Source of the DNA: Pseudomonas lalkuanensis
GTDB lineage: Bacteria > Pseudomonadota > Gammaproteobacteria > Pseudomonadales > Pseudomonadaceae
NCBI RefSeq assembly: GCF_008807375.1
Contig: NZ_CP043311.1
Span: 2,832,001-2,896,000, forward strand
Length of the DNA: 64,000 nt
Direction of reading: 5' to 3'
The notes under the pieces are model-generated. The model made no database searches. It was not told the origin of the DNA and worked only from the letters and a program-made list of their open reading frames with translations. Made by a program: the position numbers and the translations under genes. Positions 44,481-52,881 of the stretch are shown piece after piece (the stretch's first letter is position 1; each line of letters starts with the position of its first letter).

Positions 44481-45113
44481 ATGTCATCCAAGGTTCAGTT
44501 GTACGTAGACCATTTGTTCGCTAGTCCCTACTCCATGTCGGTATTTGTCGCCTTGGTGGAGAAAGGTCTGGATTTTGACATCATTAACATCGACATCGAC
44601 GCTGGTGAGCAGCACAGCGCTGAATACGCCAAGCTATCGATCACGCGCCGTGTGCCCATGATCATTGATGACGGTTTTGCGTTGACTGAATCCTCAGCCA
44701 TTACCGAGTATCTGGATTACGTTTACCCCGACGGGCCTTTATATCCTCGTGCGCCCCGTGCTAAAGCACGTGCTCGGCAACTTCAGGCATGGATACGCAG
44801 TGATTTCATGCCCATTCGTGAAGAGCGCTCCACTGCTGTGATCTTCTACCGACCAACCAACAATCCGCTATCCGAAAACGCCCAACAGGCCGCGCATCGG
44901 CTATTCGAAGCGATCGATCCGCTGATAGAAAATCCAGAGGCCAATCTCTTTGGGGAGTGGAGCATCGTCGATGTTGACCTGGCTCTTCTTCTGAATCGGA
45001 TGGTCATGAACGGTGACGATGTACCACCGAAGCTGGCCGCCTATGCGAAAAATCAGTGGAAACGGCCATCGGTAGTCCGATGGACTGCTCAAGCTCGGCC
45101 TGATATTGACTGA
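44481..45113 (+). CDS. Glutathione S-transferase (YfcF-like)
   Basis: A 210-aa GST. The thioredoxin-like N-terminal domain begins VQLYVDHLFASPYSMSVFVAL with the likely catalytic Ser region. The cis-Pro is in RRVPMIIDDG, and the ESSAITEYLDYVYP motif binds glutathione. A helical C-terminal domain follows (EWSIVDVDLALLLNRM). GAGGAG is 5 nt before the ATG at 44481. It is co-transcribed with the nitronate monooxygenase gene, and might detoxify its substrates or products. Followed directly by a broken MFS gene. Confidence 0.9.
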   Translation: MSSKVQLYVDHLFASPYSMSVFVALVEKGLDFDIINIDIDAGEQHSAEYAKLSITRRVPMIIDDGFALTESSAITEYLDYVYPDGPLYPRAPRAKARARQLQAWIRSDFMPIREERSTAVIFYRPTNNPLSENAQQAAHRLFEAIDPLIENPEANLFGEWSIVDVDLALLLNRMVMNGDDVPPKLAAYAKNQWKRPSVVRWTAQARPDID

Positions 45114-45116
45114 GCC

Positions 45117-45388
45117 CGCCTGGGCCTAGCCTTCATGAGTGCCCGCGTAGGCATTCATGAGGCAACATTCGGAGACGCCCCATGCACCGCCCAGGTCTAC
45201 TCTCTGCCGGGCACGCGATCGGCGGTGCATCCGGCGCATTTTTCGGAGGGTGGATATTCGATCACACGGGTGAGTACGTTACCTTGTGGTACGTCTCCAT
45301 CATGCTTGCCGGCCTGGCAGCAGCTTTGATCATCCTATTGAAAGAAGAGAGGGAGCCTGCCGGTACTATTCAGGCTCAGGACGCTTAG
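45117..45388 (+). pseudogene. C-terminal remnant of an MFS transporter
   Basis: Directly after the GST stop, one frame reads LGLAFMSARVGIHEATFG and AQVYSLPG; from about 45210 the next frame continues HAIGGASGAFFGGWIFDHTG and WYVSIMLAGLAAALIIL to a stop at 45388. Both parts fit the last two or three helices of a major-facilitator transporter. The 5' three quarters are missing and there is a frameshift. A former third gene of the LysR-NMO-GST locus is likely. Confidence 0.7.
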
Positions 45389-45485
45389 TCTTTAGGCACT
45401 GAGCGAGCCCCCGGCTAATCGCTTCCCTTCATAGCATTCACTTCCAATTCAAACATGTCAGTACAGGAAAGCCTCTTAGCCTCAG

Positions 45486-45983
45486 CTACTTCCGCTTGAA
45501 GGCATCACGACGAGACTCGCGTTCGTGAAGGAAACGATCGCTGATCAGCGCTTCCAAGTCCTTGCGTTCCACAGCGTCGCCGCAGTGAGGACAAACGCTG
45601 GCCACACCCACATCATGGCCGCAGGCGCGGTGCACGAAATGCACGGCCAACCCCTCATCCGGGTTCTTGCACCACTTCTCGCCCCAGGCGCGCAGCGCGT
45701 AGATCACAGGATAGAAGTCCCAGCCCTTGTTGGTCAGATGGTATTCGTAGCGCAGCGGCTTCTCGCTGTAGGGCCGGCGTTCGACCAGGCCATTCGCCTC
45801 CAGCGCTTTGAGCCGCGAAGTCAGCATCTGGGGCGTAGCGGTGGTCTGGATCTGCATTTCCTCGAAGCGTGTCGCGCCCATGTACAGCTCACGCAGGACC
45901 AAAATGGTCCATTTGTCGCCCACCAAATCCATCGAGCGTGCCACCGGGCACACCGTATCGCTTGTCACGTCCAGCATCGACAT
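45486..45983 (-). CDS. HxlR-family transcriptional regulator
   Basis: A 165-aa regulator with the HxlR winged-helix domain: CPVARSMDLVGDKWTILVLRELYMG, RFEEMQ, ITPQMLTSRLKALE-like text, and the wing YSEKPLRYEYHLT. The C-terminal ~45 residues carry a CGHDVGVASVCPHCG zinc-ribbon-like segment, which is an addition to the basic fold. Start at the ATG at 45983, 10 nt after GGAG (a GTG lies one codon before). It is divergent from the isochorismatase/MFS genes, so it likely controls them. Confidence 0.9.
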   Translation of the reverse strand: MSMLDVTSDTVCPVARSMDLVGDKWTILVLRELYMGATRFEEMQIQTTATPQMLTSRLKALEANGLVERRPYSEKPLRYEYHLTNKGWDFYPVIYALRAWGEKWCKNPDEGLAVHFVHRACGHDVGVASVCPHCGDAVERKDLEALISDRFLHERESRRDAFKRK

Positions 45984-46190
45984 CACGCTGCTTTCTCCGC
46001 AGAAACTATTGTTTTCATAGTAACCCAGCGTGATTAACCATGTCGCATGGATTAACGCTCAAAGCCTCATCCCTGTTGACACTATGTTTTTCATAGTTAG
46101 TATGAAGCCTATGCGGCTTGCGCTGTCGCAGCGCGGCATCTGTCGGTATAGCAAACGTCCCAGAACGCCTCTCTCACCTGGAGCACCATC

Positions 46191-46817
46191 ATGACCCATC
46201 CTGTGTATGCCTCGGAGCGGACCGCTCTGCTGCTGGTCGACCCCTACAATGACTTCCTGTCCGATGGCGGCAAGCTTTATCCCATGCTCAGAAGCGTCGC
46301 GGACGAGGTTCAACTGCTCGACAACCTGCGCAGAACCGTTGCCGCCGTGCGGGCACAAGCAATTCAGGTGTACTACGTGCCTCATCGGCGCTGGCAGCCC
46401 GGCGACTACACCCGCTGGGATCACCCCAATCCCACCCAACGCCTGATCCAGGAACGTCACACCTTTGCCAAGGGCTCCTGGGGCGGCGAATGGCATCCCG
46501 ACTTCGTGCCACAGGAGGGCGACATCATCATCCAGGAACACTGGGGACAAAGCGGGTTCGCCAATACCGACCTCGATTTCCAGCTGAAGCAACGAGGCAT
46601 CACACACTTGATCGTCGTCGGCCTGCTGGCGAACACCTGCATCGAATCGACCGCACGCTTCGCCATGGAGTTGGGTTATCACGTCACGCTGGTACGCGAT
46701 GCGACAGCCGCCTTCAGCAAGGAAATGATGCACGCGGCGCACGAACTGAACGGGCCGACGTTTGCGCACAGCATCGTCGACACCGACGGGCTCGTACAGA
46801 CTTTGCAGCAGCAGTGA
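46191..46817 (+). CDS. Isochorismatase-family cysteine hydrolase
   Basis: A 208-aa cysteine hydrolase. The catalytic Asp is D17 in LLLVDPYND and the nucleophile is C150 in LLANTCIEST. The position of the usual catalytic Lys is occupied by a QEHWGQSGF stretch, where E or H replaces it, so it belongs to a divergent subfamily. Starting ATG with GGAG 9 nt upstream. A short 11-base gap leads to an MFS exporter gene on the same strand. Divergent from the HxlR gene. Confidence 0.87.
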   Translation: MTHPVYASERTALLLVDPYNDFLSDGGKLYPMLRSVADEVQLLDNLRRTVAAVRAQAIQVYYVPHRRWQPGDYTRWDHPNPTQRLIQERHTFAKGSWGGEWHPDFVPQEGDIIIQEHWGQSGFANTDLDFQLKQRGITHLIVVGLLANTCIESTARFAMELGYHVTLVRDATAAFSKEMMHAAHELNGPTFAHSIVDTDGLVQTLQQQ

Positions 46818-46828
46818 AGAGGCTACGC

Positions 46829-48037
46829 ATGTCTGCCTCTAGCGCATCGCCAATGGGGGTTTCCAGCCGCCTTGCCACACTCATGGCCATGTGCTGCGCG
46901 CTGGCGGTCTCGACCATCTACTACCACCAGCCGCTTCTGCCGCAGATGGCAGCGTCGTTTGGCATGGCGCCGACACAGGCCGGTCTGGTCGCCACGCTGA
47001 CGCAGCTTGGCTATGCGCTAGGCCTGCTGTTCATCGTGCCACTCGCCGATTGCCGACAACCACGCCAACTCGCGCTGCTGGCCATCGCAGGAAATGCCGT
47101 TGCCTTACTTCTTTGCGCGGTATCACCGACTTTCATGATGCTGTGCGTAAGCAGCCTTCTGGTCGGGGTGACGGCGATCACTGCGCAGCTCATCATTCCC
47201 TGTCTGTCGGGGTTGGCTACTCCGGCTGAGCGAGGTCGAATCGTAGGGAGCCTGCTCAGCGGCCTCTCGGCAGGCCTGTTACTGGCCCGCATGCTCGGGG
47301 GCTTCGCCGGTGCACATGCGGGGTGGAGAGTCGTCTTCGTGCTGGCCTCGCTCAGCGATGTCCTACTGCTGTTCATCGTTGCCAAGCGCCTGCCCGCCAC
47401 CGCGAGTCTGCAGACGATAAGCTACGGGCGGCTCCTGGGTTCGTTAGGCAGCCTGGTCAAACAGGAAAGCGTGCTGCGTTACTGCGCGGCGAGTGGCCTG
47501 CTGATGTTCGCTGCATTTAGTGCGCTGTGGGCCTCGCTTGCCGCGCTATTGGCACAACCTCCATACGGACTCGACTCCGCTACCATTGGTCTGTTTGGCC
47601 TGGTCGCGTTGTTGGGCATCGTCGCGTCACCTTATATCGGCACGCTGACCGATCGCCTGGGCAGACACATCATGGTTCTAGCCGGCGCGATGACCCTCGC
47701 CCTGGGCTTCGCCTGCATTGCAGCGGGCGGGCAACATCTTGGCTGGCTGATCCTCGGCATGGTGCTGCTGGACCTGGGCAATCGTGCCGGGCTGGTTGCC
47801 AACCAGGCACGCGTATTCACCCTGAGGACCGAGGCCAGAAGTCGGCTAAACACCGTATTCATGGGGTCGTATTTTCTGGGGGGAGCGATCGGCGCCGCAT
47901 TGGGGAATTATGGCGTGCACGAGGCCGGCTGGATCGGCCTTGCCGCGGTTGGCATTCTGCTGTCTTTAGCGGCCACAGTTATCAATGCGCTTGCACCCCG
48001 TGAATCGAGCTCGACGATGGGCGAGGTTCGCCCCTGA
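46829..48037 (+). CDS. MFS transporter (drug/sugar efflux type)
   Basis: A 402-aa inner-membrane protein with about 12 hydrophobic helices. It carries QPLLPQMAASFG in helix 1, the LFIVPLADCRQPRQLAL loop-2 motif (the Arg-containing 2-3 loop, with a Cys in place of the usual Gly-Arg), and YGTL-type motifs such as TDRLGRHIM in the second half. It is most similar to YnfM/arabinose-efflux-like permeases. AGAGG precedes the ATG by 6 nt. Co-transcribed with the isochorismatase-like hydrolase and under likely HxlR control. Confidence 0.88.
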   Translation: MSASSASPMGVSSRLATLMAMCCALAVSTIYYHQPLLPQMAASFGMAPTQAGLVATLTQLGYALGLLFIVPLADCRQPRQLALLAIAGNAVALLLCAVSPTFMMLCVSSLLVGVTAITAQLIIPCLSGLATPAERGRIVGSLLSGLSAGLLLARMLGGFAGAHAGWRVVFVLASLSDVLLLFIVAKRLPATASLQTISYGRLLGSLGSLVKQESVLRYCAASGLLMFAAFSALWASLAALLAQPPYGLDSATIGLFGLVALLGIVASPYIGTLTDRLGRHIMVLAGAMTLALGFACIAAGGQHLGWLILGMVLLDLGNRAGLVANQARVFTLRTEARSRLNTVFMGSYFLGGAIGAALGNYGVHEAGWIGLAAVGILLSLAATVINALAPRESSSTMGEVRP

Positions 48038-48258
48038 GCGATTAAAAGACGACTCGACAGCGCATCTTTTGCTGGTTTGCTTGGCTTCCAGCCATGCCGT
48101 AAGCTGGCATTCAACTCCCAGGCGGGCGCAACACTCACCCAAGAATCGAGACATCCAATCCGCTTGGCTCCCCATCAAGCTCTCATAACTGGGTGGGGAT
48201 CCTGCGTCGTGTTTCGTTCGCCCCTACTCGAACACGGAACGGGGGACCAACTTTCGTG

Positions 48259-49182
48259 CTAGAGCGAAGCCCACTTTTCGCGATACTGAACCAGGAAATC
48301 CACAAAAGCGCGCACCCTCTGCGGGATGTGACGACCTTGAGGGTACAACAACGTGTACGGCCTCGATCGCCCGCTAAACGGTTTCAAGACTTCGACGAGT
48401 CGCCCATCAGCGAGCTCTTGTTCCACGATGAATTTGTAGGTTTGGAATAATCCGGCACCGTTCCTGGCAAGTGTCACTCCGCCCAGCACGTCGTCGGAAC
48501 AGGAATAGCTTCCAGCAGTGAATACCTCACGCTCTCGACCGTCCTCTTGGAACAACCAAGAGATACGCCGCCCGCTACTCGGAAGCTCAAATTGAATGCA
48601 TTCATGCTGGTCTAGGTCCTGCAATGTCTGCGGTGCCCCGACCTTCTGCAGGTAGGCCGGAGGCGCTACGACAACCAATTTTGCATCCTCCAGTAACCTC
48701 GCAATCATCGTGGAATCAGGCTGCGCTCGTACTCGAATCGCCAGGTCGTACCCTTCTGCAACGAAGTCGATATTTCGATTACCGAGGTGGATATCAACGG
48801 TTACCTCAGGATATAGCTCCCGAAATTTTGGCAGCAACGGCAGGATTCGGTGGTGCCCATAGGTCGTAGGCAGGCTGATACGAAGGCGGCCTGAAGGTGT
48901 TGCTTGAGCGCCCATAACTGCCTGCTGGGCCTCCACCAGTTGCGTGAGCGCCTGGCTGCACTGCTCGAAAAAATCCTTTCCCACATCGGTCAATCGGATG
49001 CTTCGGGTAGTCCTTGCAAACAGCCGAGAGCCAAGCCTTTTTTCCAGGCGAAGGATCGACCTGCTCACTGCGGCCGGAGTAACGCCAGCGAGCTGCGCTG
49101 CGGCAGTAAAGCTGCCCGCTTCTGCGGACAGGCAAAACAGCTCAATACTTCCCAACTGCAGATCGTCAAAATGCCGCTTCAT
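48259..49182 (-). CDS. LysR-family regulator
   Basis: A 307-aa LysR protein. The wHTH reads SIELFCLSAEAGSFTAAAQLAGVTPAAVSRSI, followed by the linker RLEKRLGSRLFARTTRSIRLTDVG. The effector domain starts GRLRISLPTTYGHHRILPLL, typical of the CrgA/DmlR-like group. Start at MKRHFDD; the frame is open far upstream (to 49575) but runs antisense over the TetR gene. It lies divergent from the TetR/AcuI genes; it could regulate those or a lost neighbour. Confidence 0.88.
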   Translation of the reverse strand: MKRHFDDLQLGSIELFCLSAEAGSFTAAAQLAGVTPAAVSRSILRLEKRLGSRLFARTTRSIRLTDVGKDFFEQCSQALTQLVEAQQAVMGAQATPSGRLRISLPTTYGHHRILPLLPKFRELYPEVTVDIHLGNRNIDFVAEGYDLAIRVRAQPDSTMIARLLEDAKLVVVAPPAYLQKVGAPQTLQDLDQHECIQFELPSSGRRISWLFQEDGREREVFTAGSYSCSDDVLGGVTLARNGAGLFQTYKFIVEQELADGRLVEVLKPFSGRSRPYTLLYPQGRHIPQRVRAFVDFLVQYREKWASL

Positions 49183-49268
49183 AGGATTTATCCGTACAGG
49201 GGCTGGTAGAAGGCTTGGTGTCGGACTGCAGTAGACGGTTGCGCCGACCGGAGAACGCTGCTTGACAT

Positions 49269-49286
49269 TTAGACTGCTCGGTCTAA
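49269..49286. promoter_or_regulatory. Operator half-sites upstream of TetR gene
   Basis: TTAGAC (49269-49274) and GTCTAA (49281-49286) are a perfect inverted repeat around TGCTCG, 10 bases before the TetR gene. A closely related site precedes the AcuI-like gene. Typical of NemR/AcuR-type TetR autoregulation. Confidence 0.65.
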
Positions 49287-49296
49287 TTATCCTTGG

Positions 49297-49929
49297 ATGG
49301 ACATTCCAATGAAAGCCCCCAGGCGCGGGCGCCCTCCAAAAATCTCGCGTAGCGATCCCGATACTCGGCGTGCATTGATCCGCTGTGGCGTGGAGCTGCT
49401 GACCGAGCAAGGATTCAACACTACTGGTATTGAACAGGTTCTCAAACGGGTCTCCGTACCGAAAGGCTCCTTCTATCACTATTTCGACAGCAAGGATGCC
49501 TTCGGGCGTGAGGTCCTCGCTGAATACGGAAATTTCTTTGAGCGCCGCCTGCGCCGGATCCTGCTCAACCCCCATCGAGAACCGTTGGAGCGCATCGAAG
49601 ATCTGCTGCAGGAGTCGCTCATCGGCATGGAAAAGTACAACTGGCGTCGCGGCTGCCTGGTAGGCAATCTCGGCCAGGAAGTGACTTTGCTGCCCGATGA
49701 TTTTCGCGATCAGATAGAGAAGATTTTTCGCGTTTGGGAGGCACTACTCAGCCAATGCCTCCAGGAAGCGCAGGCCAACCAATCGATAGCCCAGTCTGTG
49801 GAGTGTCAACAACTGGCAGCTTTTTTCTGGATTGGCTGGGAGGGCGCAATCACGCGCGCACGTCTCTGCGAAAGTGGTCACCCACTGTCGATCTTCGTCA
49901 GGGGATTTCTCACCGGCATTGCCCGGTGA
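49297..49929 (+). CDS. TetR-family repressor (AcuR/NemR-like)
   Basis: A 210-aa TetR protein. The DNA-binding domain reads RRALIRCGVELLTEQGFNTTGIEQVLKRVSVPKGSFYHYFDSKDAF. The C-terminal ligand domain includes RRGCLVGNLGQEV with a Cys, characteristic of NemR/AcuR-type reactive-electrophile sensors, and ITRARLCESGHPLSIF. Start at the ATG at 49297; a second one at 49309 (MKAPRRGRPP) is equally plausible as no strong ribosome site exists. The adjacent operator pair indicates control of itself and the acuI-like gene 45 bases downstream. Confidence 0.88.
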   Translation: MDIPMKAPRRGRPPKISRSDPDTRRALIRCGVELLTEQGFNTTGIEQVLKRVSVPKGSFYHYFDSKDAFGREVLAEYGNFFERRLRRILLNPHREPLERIEDLLQESLIGMEKYNWRRGCLVGNLGQEVTLLPDDFRDQIEKIFRVWEALLSQCLQEAQANQSIAQSVECQQLAAFFWIGWEGAITRARLCESGHPLSIFVRGFLTGIAR

Positions 49930-49947
49930 GTTTTTATCGTCGATTAC

Positions 49948-49962
49948 TAGACAATCGGTCTA
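49948..49962. promoter_or_regulatory. Operator half-sites upstream of AcuI-like gene
   Basis: TAGAC (49948-49952) and GTCTA (49958-49962) flank AATCG, 12 bases before the ATG at 49975 and partly touching its ribosome site AAAGGAG. The sequence TAGAC-N5-GTCTA closely matches the site before the TetR gene. Confidence 0.65.
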
Positions 49963-49974
49963 AAAGGAGTCGCT

Positions 49975-50958
49975 ATGTTCAATGCAGTCGTTGTGGAGAA
50001 CCAGGAAGGCGCTAAGCAGGCCCATTACAGAGAGCTATCCGATGACCAACTGCCATCCGGCAGCGTCACCGTTGCGGTGTCTCACAGTACCCTGAACTAC
50101 AAAGATGCCCTTTGCATCACAAGCCGCAGTCCGATCGCCCGGCACTTTCCCATGATTCCTGGGATCGATTTTGTAGGGGTAGTGGAGCGCAGCGAAGACA
50201 GCCGCTATCGCGAAGGCGACGCTGTTTTACTCAACGGCTGGGGTGTTGGGGAAAGTCATTGGGGCGGACTATCCCAGAAGGCCCGGGTGAGTGCAGATTG
50301 GCTGATTCCACTTCCGCAGGGGATGACACCCCGTAACGCCATGTCGATAGGCACCGCCGGTTATACATCCATGCTTAGTCTGATCGCTCTAGAGCGCGCC
50401 GGGCTCAGGCCCGATGCTGGACCAGTTTTGGTAACCGGGGCGAATGGTGGCGTCGGCAGCATTGCAGTCGCTCTACTGGCCGCCCGCGGGTATGAGGTCA
50501 TTGCCTCGACTGGCCGGCTAGATGAGGCAGATCACTTGATCCAGCTGGGCGCGACGGAAGTGATTGACCGAAACACATTATCCACACCCGGTAAGCCGTT
50601 GGGCAAAGAGCGCTGGATAGCGGCGATTGACTCGGTAGGAAGTCACACCCTTGCGAACGTATGTGCTCAGACCAACGCCGACGGCTGGGTTGCCGCTTGT
50701 GGCCTGGCACAAGGCATGGATTTCCCGGCAACGGTAGCGCCCTTCATTCTGAGGGGGGTGAGCCTCTTGGGGATCAACAGCGTCACACGTCCTTATGCCG
50801 AACGAGTCGAGGCATGGGCTCGACTGAACGCGGAGCTGGATCTGTCGGTTCTGGAGCAATTAACAAGGGAAGTACCGCTTTCAGAGGTCATCCCTGTTGC
50901 AGATGACCTTTTGGCTGGAAAGATTCGCGGACGCCTCGTTGTAGATACCAGCGTTTAA
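49975..50958 (+). CDS. acuI: MDR-superfamily oxidoreductase, YhdH/AcuI-like (acryloyl-CoA reductase type)
   Basis: A 327-aa medium-chain dehydrogenase/reductase. Motifs: MFNAVVVENQEG at the start, TLNYKDALCITSRSP and PMIPGIDFVGVV in the catalytic domain, GWGVGESHWGGLSQKARV, and the NADP-binding VTGANGGVGSIAVALL with A-S-T-G for the ribose phosphate. This block order is typical of YhdH/AcuI, which reduce acryloyl-CoA; a general quinone-reductase-like role is also possible. AAAGGAG stands before the ATG. With the TetR gene it forms an AcuR-AcuI-type regulatory pair with twin operators. Confidence 0.85.
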   Translation: MFNAVVVENQEGAKQAHYRELSDDQLPSGSVTVAVSHSTLNYKDALCITSRSPIARHFPMIPGIDFVGVVERSEDSRYREGDAVLLNGWGVGESHWGGLSQKARVSADWLIPLPQGMTPRNAMSIGTAGYTSMLSLIALERAGLRPDAGPVLVTGANGGVGSIAVALLAARGYEVIASTGRLDEADHLIQLGATEVIDRNTLSTPGKPLGKERWIAAIDSVGSHTLANVCAQTNADGWVAACGLAQGMDFPATVAPFILRGVSLLGINSVTRPYAERVEAWARLNAELDLSVLEQLTREVPLSEVIPVADDLLAGKIRGRLVVDTSV

Positions 50959-51055
50959 CCCATAGCCCAAGCGCTTTCGATGTTTTCGAAGAGGCCAGCC
51001 CTCGCGTGGGGGCTGGATCGCTATGAATGTGAAACACCAACCGGAGCACATGCCA

Positions 51056-52078
51056 ATGAGAGATGCTCAAAAGGACATATTGGACGCTTTCGATAAAGTG
51101 ACGCTCATCGAGTCGGCAACACCGATTCAGCGGCTACAAAAGCTTGAACTGCGACTGGGTATCAAGCGAGTCAATCTGTACATCAAGCGTGACGATCACA
51201 TGGCATTCGCCGGGGGTGGCAACAAGCTTCGCAAGCTTGAGTTCCTGTTAGGTGAAGCGATCGCACAAGGATGCGACACAATCGTCACGACTGGCGGACT
51301 CCAATCTAACCACGCACGACTTACTGCCGCTGCATCTGCGCGACTCGGCTTGGACTGCGAACTGGTCCTCGGCAGGGTAGTGCCGCGGCATGATGCCGAG
51401 TACGAAAACAACGGCAACGTTCTGCTTGATCAGATCTATGGCGCCAAGCTCCATGTACTCCCGCAAGGGGAAAAGGCAGCCAAATTCGCAGCTAATCGAA
51501 TCCAGCTGCTGATCGAAGAGGGCAAGAGACCCTACCTGATCCCTATGGGGGGATCGTCTCCTCTTGGCGCGCTGGGTTACGCCAAATGCAGTGATGAGAT
51601 AATGCAGTATGAACGGGATAACGACATCCGCTTCGAGAAGGTTCTTCTACCTAACGGCAGCTCGGGTACTCATGCGGGTCTAGCTGCAGGTTTCGTCACT
51701 CGTGGACGCTCCCCGACGATCATTCGATCCTATTCAGTGTTGGGAGAGCAAGAACAGGCGGTGCAGCAAACCTTGAAGCTCGCTAACGACGCGCTGGCAT
51801 TGGTTGGGTCTTCAGAGATCGCGCCCAATCAGATCGATGTAGATGGGAATCACCGGGGGGAGGGTTATGGGATTCCGACAGCTGAAGCTCTTGAGGCAAT
51901 TGCATCTCTAGCTAAGACCGAAGGTATCTTGCTTGATCCGGTTTACTCTGCAAAAGCCTTTGCCGGCATGCTTCATGACATAGCTGCGGGAGATTTCGTC
52001 GAGGGGGCCAACCTACTGTTCCTATTCACAGGCGGCGGACCAGGCGTTTATGCCTATCGCAGCGCATTCGCTTTCTAA
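51056..52078 (+). CDS. D-cysteine desulfhydrase / ACC deaminase family PLP enzyme
   Basis: A 340-aa fold-type II PLP enzyme. The Schiff-base Lys is in AGGGNKLRKLEF; GGLQSNHARLTAAASARLG and IPMGGSSPLGALGYAKC are the carboxylate and phosphate binding loops; the C-terminus has DPVYSAKAFAG and FLFTGGGPGVYAY. This block pattern fits D-cysteine desulfhydrase (DcyD) better than ACC deaminase. Start at the ATG at 51056 with a GGAG 9 nt upstream; in-frame ATGs at 51023 and 51050 lack good spacing. Monocistronic, followed by a bidirectional terminator. Confidence 0.88.
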   Translation: MRDAQKDILDAFDKVTLIESATPIQRLQKLELRLGIKRVNLYIKRDDHMAFAGGGNKLRKLEFLLGEAIAQGCDTIVTTGGLQSNHARLTAAASARLGLDCELVLGRVVPRHDAEYENNGNVLLDQIYGAKLHVLPQGEKAAKFAANRIQLLIEEGKRPYLIPMGGSSPLGALGYAKCSDEIMQYERDNDIRFEKVLLPNGSSGTHAGLAAGFVTRGRSPTIIRSYSVLGEQEQAVQQTLKLANDALALVGSSEIAPNQIDVDGNHRGEGYGIPTAEALEAIASLAKTEGILLDPVYSAKAFAGMLHDIAAGDFVEGANLLFLFTGGGPGVYAYRSAFAF

Positions 52079-52101
52079 AAAACCGGTCCTCAGAGGGAGT
52101 C

Positions 52102-52133
52102 TGCTCATCACCGGGATGTGCCGGTGATGAGCA
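52102..52133. terminator. Bidirectional terminator between convergent genes
   Basis: TGCTCATCACCGG (52102-52114) pairs exactly with CCGGTGATGAGCA (52121-52133) over a 6-nt loop. It lies 24 bases after the PLP enzyme stop and 10 bases from the SDR stop on the other strand. Confidence 0.8.
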
Positions 52134-52142
52134 TTCTGTCAA

Positions 52143-52853
52143 TCAATGGCCTGCGCTCTGACCGCCGTCGACGTGCAGGATCTCGCCGGTGACAAACGAA
52201 GCGCTGTCCAAGTAAAGAATCGCTTGAACGATGTCATTGATCTCGCCCATGTGACCGACGGGGTGCAGCTTGCCGAGGGCATCGTGAGTTTCGGCGCCAT
52301 GCATTGGGGTCTTGATGATGCCAGGCGATACGGCGTTAGCGCGAATGCCTCGCTTGGCATACTCAATCGCGATCGATTTGGTAGCAGCGTTGATGCCACC
52401 TTTGGTGAGGGATGCCATTACCGACGGAACGCCGTCGATTGCGTGGTCAACCAGGCTGGTGGTGACGCTGACCACATGCCCGCTACCATTCTTTTCCATT
52501 TCCGCGATGGCGAGCTGGGAGATGTAGAAGAAGCCGCTCATATTGGTCGCAACGACCTGCGCATAGTCTTCTTTGGTGTAGCTGGTGAATGGTTTGGCGA
52601 CGAAAATCCCGGCGTTGTTGACGAGCGTATCGATGCGCCCGAAGCGGGCCACGGCTTCGCGCACAACTCGTTCCGCTGTGGCCGGATCCGCAATATCACC
52701 GGCAACAGTCAGGATATCTGGATCGGTCGATGGTTGAATGGAGCGCGAGGTCGCTACCACTTTGTGGCCGAGGGCTCGGAACCCTTCCACTACACCTGCA
52801 CCAATGCCTTGAGATGCGCCAGTTACGATGATGACTTTTTGAGAATTGCTCAT
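52143..52853 (-). CDS. SDR-family protein with altered active site
   Basis: A 236-aa Rossmann SDR. The cofactor motif TGASQGIG is at residues 11-18, then NNAG and the catalytic-Ser region VTTSLVDH. Where the classical Y-x-x-x-K stands, the text is MASLTKGGINAATK: the Lys is retained but the Tyr position is Ala. The end HVDGGQSAGH is typical. AGAGGAAA is 5 nt before the ATG. First in direction is the tautomerase gene, then a DsbA-like gene, then this one, all on the minus strand. A role in quinone or aldehyde reduction is possible, but the altered site leaves activity uncertain. Confidence 0.87.
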   Translation of the reverse strand: MSNSQKVIIVTGASQGIGAGVVEGFRALGHKVVATSRSIQPSTDPDILTVAGDIADPATAERVVREAVARFGRIDTLVNNAGIFVAKPFTSYTKEDYAQVVATNMSGFFYISQLAIAEMEKNGSGHVVSVTTSLVDHAIDGVPSVMASLTKGGINAATKSIAIEYAKRGIRANAVSPGIIKTPMHGAETHDALGKLHPVGHMGEINDIVQAILYLDSASFVTGEILHVDGGQSAGH

Positions 52854-52881
52854 GATATTTCCTCTACGATGGATTAAGGTT

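Noticed and set aside
48038..48258. Possible small gene between the MFS and LysR genes
   Set aside because: Short frames only, no ribosome site, no protein-like composition.
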